Positions 4,851 through 8,392 of a stretch of DNA of 8,392 bases are shown one piece after another. This DNA is from Thalassolituus sp. (GTDB lineage Bacteria > Pseudomonadota > Gammaproteobacteria > Pseudomonadales > Oceanobacteraceae): NCBI GenBank assembly GCA_029212275.1, contig JARGOI010000096.1:1-8392 (forward strand), in the 5' to 3' direction. The notes under the pieces are model-generated. The model had not been told where the DNA came from. It ran no database searches and saw only the letters and a list, made by a program, of their open reading frames with translations. The position numbers and the translations under genes were made by a program. Each line of letters begins with the position of its first letter. Within the stretch, counting starts at the first letter, position 1.

Positions 4851-6599
4851 TCACCAAGCAAACTTATCCATCAGCAGCCACACCACGACCAAAAACAACG
4901 CCAATGATGTGCCCTGCCAAAATGCGATGGGATCACGCTCTATCAAAGGTGGTTTGGTTTTATTGATGAACCGTTGGCTTGGGTGGCTTAAATCGTACAC
5001 AAACTCACTGAGGGCTTCGTAGCGTTTGTACGGGTTGATGTGCACCGCTTTGCTGACAGCATCGTCGATCCAACGCGGGATATCGCTATCTTCGTCGATC
5101 AGGGTTTGGTATTTGATTTTTTTCTGTGCACGACGAGTACGCGCTTTTGGCACCTCGAGTCCGTAAGGTAATTTGCCACTGAGCATTTGATAGGTAATCA
5201 CACCCAAGGAAAACTGATCGGCGTATACGGTAGGGTCTTCGCCTAAAAAGTACTCAGGGGCGCTGTATTGCGCTGTGCCTAGAATGTGCGGTTGTTGGAT
5301 GTGGCTGTCCATTTCGACGAGACCAGCGACTCTTGTGGCACCAAAATCAATTATTTTTACCGTTCCATGGGCATCGATCATAATGTTGTCTGGTTTCAGA
5401 TCTTGGTGCAGCATCTCCAATCGATGAAAGGCACGCAAACCTTTGGCGACTTGACCAACGATATCTCGTACTTGGTCTAACGATGGCTTGGGATTATCAC
5501 GCATCCATTGGGCTAAATTTTTGCCTTCAATAAATTCCATCGCTACGTATAAATATTGTCGCTGGCGTAGGTCGCTGATGGGTTTTAAAACGTGGGCATT
5601 ATCAATACGCTTAGCGATCCATTCTTCTAATAAAAAACGTTCTAAATACGCAGGTTCATCACGTTTATCAATGGATGGAAGTTTGAGAATAACCCGCACA
5701 TTCGTGTCTATATCGGTAGCCAAAAAAACCGAGCTGCGACTGGTAACGTGCAACTCTCGTTCTATGTGGTAGCCGTCGAATGTCATACGCGGCGCTAATG
5801 CTGGCGGAAAGGGCAATTCCATTGCGTGTTGTGAAATTTCAGTCGCTGCATGGTCGGGCAAATCATCTATTCGTAAAATTTGTATCGTTAAATTGTCGTC
5901 ACTGCCATTTTGGTAAGCTTGTTCAACAATACGTTGAGCTGCGATATTTAAATCGTCGGAATGATCTTTAATGCAATCGATAATAAAGGCGGCGCTAACG
6001 AACTCGAAAACACCGTCAGTGGCAAGACAATAGAGCTCCCCTACTTTGACTCCAAAATTCTGATAATCAATATCGAGCAACTCTTCAATTCCCAATGCGC
6101 GGCTTAAATAACTTTGTTCTTCAGAAACCCATAAACGGTGATCGGTGGTCAATTGCTCCATGGAAGTCTCGTGCAATCGATAAATGCGAGAGTCCCCAAC
6201 ATGAAAAATATGTGCGGTATTGGATTTAATCACTAGGCCACTAAAGGTACATACGTAGCCTTTATTTTTGTCGTAACGATATTGGCTTTGATGAGTCTGA
6301 GAATGTAACCACGAATTTGTTGCTTGCAATACCTTCAAGCAGGATTGCTTTACCGACCAGGTTTCGGAGGTGCAATAATAGTCGCCTAAAAATCCATTAA
6401 TGGCCGCGGCACTGGCTATTTGACTTACCGAACTACTGCTAATGCCATCGGCCAACGCGAGTGCGATTCCTTTGCTACTAAGTTGTGGTTCGGCTGGAAT
6501 AGAAGCACCATGAAAGTCTTGGTTAATTTCTTTTTGGCCTTTGTCCGAATACTGACCAATAGCAACGCGCAATGTGTGAGATGGCCCTTGCTCAACCAT
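4851..6599 (-). CDS. Bifunctional PP2C-type phosphatase / Ser-Thr protein kinase, C-terminally membrane-anchored
   Basis: This 582-residue signalling protein joins a PP2C phosphatase to a Hanks-type kinase. The phosphatase (about 10-245) has metal-site motifs INQD (25-28), ADGIS (50-54), GDSR (135-138), TDG (194-196) and DDN (234-236). The kinase (about 277-545) has Lys306 in place of the VAIK lysine, the catalytic loop HQDLKPDN (398-405, HQD instead of HRD), DFG (418-420) and APE (447-449). Its glycine loop is degenerate (LHVTSRSSVF, no GxGxxG). Residues about 560-577 form one transmembrane helix, leaving both enzymes in the cytoplasm. AAGGA lies 6 bases before the ATG. It follows the nitrite-type channel gene on the same strand. 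Related fusions sit beside nitrate assimilation genes in Pseudomonas (recalled, not checked), so a role in that pathway is likely. Its target is unknown. Confidence 0.93.
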   Translation of the reverse strand: MVEQGPSHTLRVAIGQYSDKGQKEINQDFHGASIPAEPQLSSKGIALALADGISSSSVSQIASAAAINGFLGDYYCTSETWSVKQSCLKVLQATNSWLHSQTHQSQYRYDKNKGYVCTFSGLVIKSNTAHIFHVGDSRIYRLHETSMEQLTTDHRLWVSEEQSYLSRALGIEELLDIDYQNFGVKVGELYCLATDGVFEFVSAAFIIDCIKDHSDDLNIAAQRIVEQAYQNGSDDNLTIQILRIDDLPDHAATEISQHAMELPFPPALAPRMTFDGYHIERELHVTSRSSVFLATDIDTNVRVILKLPSIDKRDEPAYLERFLLEEWIAKRIDNAHVLKPISDLRQRQYLYVAMEFIEGKNLAQWMRDNPKPSLDQVRDIVGQVAKGLRAFHRLEMLHQDLKPDNIMIDAHGTVKIIDFGATRVAGLVEMDSHIQQPHILGTAQYSAPEYFLGEDPTVYADQFSLGVITYQMLSGKLPYGLEVPKARTRRAQKKIKYQTLIDEDSDIPRWIDDAVSKAVHINPYKRYEALSEFVYDLSHPSQRFINKTKPPLIERDPIAFWQGTSLALFLVVVWLLMDKFAW

Positions 6600-6649
6600 G
6601 GTAATTCCTTGATGAGTTTTTATTTATTTAAAAGCGATAAGGTTTAAGC

Positions 6650-6680
6650 AAAAAAAGCCCCAGCAATGACTTGCTAGGGC
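6650..6680 (-). terminator. Intrinsic terminator between channel and kinase genes
   Basis: On the minus strand GCCCTAGCA pairs with TGCTGGGGC (one T-G) around a 6-base loop, and seven T follow. It lies about 40 bases after the channel stop. Kinase expression therefore needs read-through or a promoter in the short AT-rich gap before its ATG. The stem may work weakly on the plus strand too (TTTT). Confidence 0.9.
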
Positions 6681-6720
6681 TTTTCGAATCGCTTAAATAT
6701 TTCTTAACCTAAGCTAGAAA

Positions 6721-7530
6721 TCAAATAGCACGCTTTGGCTTAGTTAATACGTGAGTAGTGTACAAAGTCAAACCAGTGAAGGCCAATCCACCCACTAGGT
6801 TACCGATAGCCGTAGGAATTTCATTCCAGATAAAGTAATCCGATACAGAGAAATCACCACCCATGATCAAACCTGAAGGGAACAAAAACATATTCACAAC
6901 AGAATGTTCAAAGCCCATGAAAAAGAACAGCATAATTGGCATCCACATGGCGATCACTTTACCACCAACCGTTGTAGAAACCATCGCGCCAACCACACCC
7001 ATAGATACCATCCAGTTGCACAACATGCCGCGGATAAAAATAGATAACCAACCATCAACACCGTACTGAGCATAACCAAGCGTACGTGCTTCGCCAACGC
7101 TGGCGATTTTTGCACCCACCGCACCAGGGTCAGTATTAAAGCCCATGGTGAAAACATATGCCATCATAAATGCTACGGTTAATGCGCCAGCAAAGTTACC
7201 TAAAAATACCAATCCCCAATTACGCAATACACCTGCAACGGTAACGCCAGGACGCTTATCAAGCAATGCCAGTGGACACAAAACAAACACACCAGTAAGC
7301 AAATCGAAACCCATCAAATACAACATACAAAAGCCGACAGGGAATAAAATTGCACCAATAAGAAATACACCGGTTTGTACAGCAACTGTAATTGCAAACG
7401 CAGCAGCCAAGGCTAAAATTGCACCGGCCATAAAGGCACGAATTAAAGTATCGCGCGTTGACATAAAAATTTTGGCTTCGCCTGCGTCAACCATTTTGGT
7501 AACGAATTCGGCTGGGGCTAAGTAGGACAT
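6721..7530 (-). CDS. Formate/nitrite transporter (FNT) family channel, probably nitrite (NirC/FocA-like)
   Basis: This is an inner-membrane channel of 269 residues, the usual length for NirC, with about six hydrophobic helices. FNT hallmarks are RNWGLVFLGNFAGAL, RGMLCNWMV, FEHSVVNMFLFP (with the pore histidine after FE) and NEIPTAIGNLVGG. Members form pentamers passing formate, nitrite or hydrosulfide. The start at 7530 (MSYLAPAEF) is chosen because GAGGTG lies 5 bases upstream. Extending to 7605 would add residues of no family character and run into the terminator. Nitrite is favoured as substrate because the gene sits behind a sigma-54 promoter and an ANTAR-type antitermination leader, hallmarks of nitrate/nitrite assimilation. 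A phosphatase-kinase gene follows. Confidence 0.93.
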   Translation of the reverse strand: MSYLAPAEFVTKMVDAGEAKIFMSTRDTLIRAFMAGAILALAAAFAITVAVQTGVFLIGAILFPVGFCMLYLMGFDLLTGVFVLCPLALLDKRPGVTVAGVLRNWGLVFLGNFAGALTVAFMMAYVFTMGFNTDPGAVGAKIASVGEARTLGYAQYGVDGWLSIFIRGMLCNWMVSMGVVGAMVSTTVGGKVIAMWMPIMLFFFMGFEHSVVNMFLFPSGLIMGGDFSVSDYFIWNEIPTAIGNLVGGLAFTGLTLYTTHVLTKPKRAI

Positions 7531-7603
7531 GATTTCACCTCGTTTGTATGGGTAGTAAGTCGTTTTTTGTGGGCTATTAACTAGATATTTTTTCGCTAAA
7601 CGC

Positions 7604-7649
7604 AAAAAAGGCGTCGCTTCATAAACATAACTGCTTATAAAGGGACGCC
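7604..7649 (-). terminator. Leader terminator (attenuator) upstream of the FNT gene
   Basis: On the minus strand GGCGTC (7649-7644) pairs with GACGCC (7615-7610) and is followed by six T (7609-7604). Part of the loop can also pair (CTT/AAG, ATAA/TTAT). It lies between the sigma-54 promoter and the channel start, so it must be overcome for expression. Its 5' arm overlaps the second hexaloop hairpin of the leader, making the two structures mutually exclusive. Confidence 0.85.
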
Positions 7650-7695
7650 ATTATCCGGTTTAATTTTTTTAACAGAATCGCCGTTGATTCTTGTT
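7643..7695 (-). promoter_or_regulatory. ANTAR-type (NasR/NasT) two-hairpin antitermination leader
   Basis: The leader RNA has two hairpins with six-base loops. The first has stem AGAATC/GATTCT (7691-7686 with 7679-7674) and loop AACGGC, extended by AAC/GTT across a bulge. The second has stem GGAT/GTCC (7656-7653 with 7646-7643) and loop AATGGC. Both loops have A at position 1 and G at position 4, the rule for ANTAR-protein target RNAs. The second stem shares bases with the leader terminator, so ANTAR binding would prevent termination. NasR (nitrate/nitrite responsive) or NasT (with NasS) are the expected proteins, and neither is encoded in the window. Confidence 0.8.
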
Positions 7696-7708
7696 GTAAG
7701 TTGTAGTC

Positions 7709-7725
7709 TGCAGGAGTTGTGCCAA
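7709..7725 (-). promoter_or_regulatory. Sigma-54 promoter of the FNT gene
   Basis: The minus strand reads TTGGCAC, five bases, then CTGCA. GG (7723-7722) and GC (7711-7710) are exactly 10 bases apart, the invariant -24/-12 spacing. The predicted start near 7698 falls just before the first hexaloop hairpin. This implies RpoN plus an enhancer-binding activator, most likely NtrC. Confidence 0.85.
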
Positions 7726-7979
7726 GCCGTCTTTTTTAAAGAAATAATTACTTTTAAGGTTATTTATTATAAAAAATAGCTAGTTTATTAGAATCCAGAC
7801 GATCTAAGTAAATAGAAATAACATTCATCGGATTTTTAAAAGCATCAATATTGTGCGTTTGCTAATTTAGTGCATCACAATGCAGCGACAAGATTATTGA
7901 TTTTAACGATGGATTAAAATTATTGTTATTCACTTTCAAATTTGATTCAGCAATAAAGGTACCTCTGAATAATTTGGAG
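7726..7979. other. Upstream regulatory intergenic region without a gene
   Basis: This is AT-rich DNA between the sigma-54 promoter and the RND gene terminator. Apart from the candidate NtrC site and the TGCAT palindrome, I see no ORF with a credible start and no RNA gene. The length suits an enhancer plus a DNA bend for a sigma-54 promoter. Confidence 0.55.
7842..7856 (-). promoter_or_regulatory. Candidate NtrC enhancer site
   Basis: GCATC-AATAT-TGTGC is a 15-base near-palindrome matching the NtrC pattern GCACC-N5-GGTGC at four of five bases in each half. Its centre lies about 150 bases upstream of the predicted start, a usual enhancer distance. A nearby perfect palindrome TGCAT-CACA-ATGCA (7871-7884) has the wrong spacing for NtrC and may be unrelated. 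Confidence 0.35.
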
Positions 7980-8046
7980 CAAAAAAAAATCAGCAGCCAA
8001 CGAACCGAGATAATAATTATATTTCTCTTTTCGTTGGCTACTGATT
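7980..8046 (-). terminator. Terminator of the RND transporter gene
   Basis: AATCAG-C-AGCCAACGA (7989-8004) pairs with TCGTTGGCT-A-CTGATT (8031-8046): 15 pairs and one mismatch, with further GAGA/TCTC pairing inside. On the minus strand it ends in nine T. It is an unusually long stem, about 25 bases after the stop codon. Confidence 0.9.
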
Positions 8047-8071
8047 ATTCAGAAGCTTGTTAAATGACTTA

Positions 8072-8392
8072 CTAAGATTCTTCTTTTGGTGCCGGTCTGC
8101 CGCGAAACTTCCATGTAAGTTTTGTCACTAACACATAGAACAGCGGTAAAAAGAAGATCGCTAAAAAGGTGGCAGCTATCATCCCGCCGATCACCCCGGT
8201 ACCAATCGCTTGGCGACTCATCGCACCCGCTCCAGTACTCGTAGCTAATGGCAATACGCCCAAAATAAAGGCCATCGACGTCATAACAATGGGACGTAAA
8301 CGCATGCGAGCCGCTTGCAATGTCGCATCCATCAGGTCCTTGCCTTGATCAACGAGGGTTTTGGTGAATTCCACCATTAAGATGGCGTTCCT
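8072..8392 (-). CDS. RND-family (HAE1/AcrB-like) multidrug efflux transporter, C-terminal part
   Basis: These are the last 106 residues of a large inner-membrane drug/proton antiporter of the AcrB/MexB type, which works with a membrane-fusion protein and an outer-membrane channel. The frame is open to the window edge, with five codons (RNAIL) before MVEFTKTL, so the 5' part is missing. Family hallmarks are NAILMVEF, the RMRLRPIVMTSMAFILGVLPLA stretch, the SRQAIGTGVIGGM motif and the last helix ATFLAIFFLPLFYVLV. The C-terminus is short and charged (RPAPKEES). It ends in TAG followed by a strong terminator. Its partner genes would lie outside the window, and the specific substrate cannot be read from this part. 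Confidence 0.95.
   Translation of the reverse strand, partial: RNAILMVEFTKTLVDQGKDLMDATLQAARMRLRPIVMTSMAFILGVLPLATSTGAGAMSRQAIGTGVIGGMIAATFLAIFFLPLFYVLVTKLTWKFRGRPAPKEES

Noticed and set aside
5286..5971. Plus-strand ORFs opposite the phosphatase-kinase gene
   Set aside because: They are antisense shadows, fragmented and without ribosome sites.
7145..7525. 126-aa plus-strand ORF opposite the FNT gene (and 6863-7069)
   Set aside because: It is a Lys/Asn/Ala-rich antisense translation of a conserved membrane protein gene, with no start signals.
7531..7605. Extended N-terminus of the FNT protein from 7605
   Set aside because: It would start inside the leader terminator's T-run and add an unrelated basic peptide. 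The strong GAGGTG site belongs to the ATG at 7530.
7871..7884. TGCAT-CACA-ATGCA palindrome as a second NtrC site
   Set aside because: Arm spacing does not fit the 15-17 base NtrC pattern, so it is kept only as an unexplained palindrome.

Overview
The window looks like chromosomal DNA of a Gram-negative gammaproteobacterium, probably a marine, Oceanospirillales-like one. This placement is inference from cysDN, a proteobacterial HAE1-type RND pump, a sigma-54 promoter with an ANTAR-type leader, and moderate GC. No taxonomic search was possible. Conserved host genes lie at both ends, with a small accessory island between them at a tRNA-Met gene.

Left flank (1-2009, + strand): the 3' end of cysD overlaps cysN by one base. 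Together they form the ATP sulfurylase of assimilatory sulfate activation, closed by an intrinsic terminator. CysN carries an extra C-terminal tail of about 85 residues that looks like a decayed APS-kinase domain.

Accessory island (2181-4790): a strong sigma-70 promoter drives an intact elongator tRNA-Met(CAU) with its own terminator. The 3' part of this tRNA, from the anticodon loop through CCA and about 12 bases beyond, recurs twice downstream in the same orientation (from 3787 and from 4680). Each copy is followed by its own strong terminator. The repeats delimit two tandem segments of about 1486 and 893 bp. Their small genes all lie on the minus strand, pointing towards the tRNA: three in the first segment, including a ribbon-helix-helix protein, and one six-cysteine protein in the second. 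No integrase, transposase or Rep gene is present. The first segment also holds a dense cluster of hairpins (3333-3536) of the kind expected in a replication or packaging region, or in a structured RNA. The layout is best read as an array of small non-autonomous integrative elements (cassettes or satellites) using a tRNA half as attachment site. It is the most unusual part of the window.

Right flank (4851-8392, - strand): a FocA/NirC-family anion channel, probably for nitrite, is followed by a membrane-anchored PP2C phosphatase / Ser-Thr kinase fusion. The channel is preceded by a sigma-54 promoter with exact GG-N10-GC spacing. Its leader holds two hexaloop hairpins with A at position 1 and G at position 4, the second overlapping an intrinsic terminator. 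This is the architecture of ANTAR (NasR/NasT) antitermination, so the channel is likely switched on by nitrogen limitation plus nitrate/nitrite. At the right edge is the C-terminal part of an RND efflux transporter with a long terminator.
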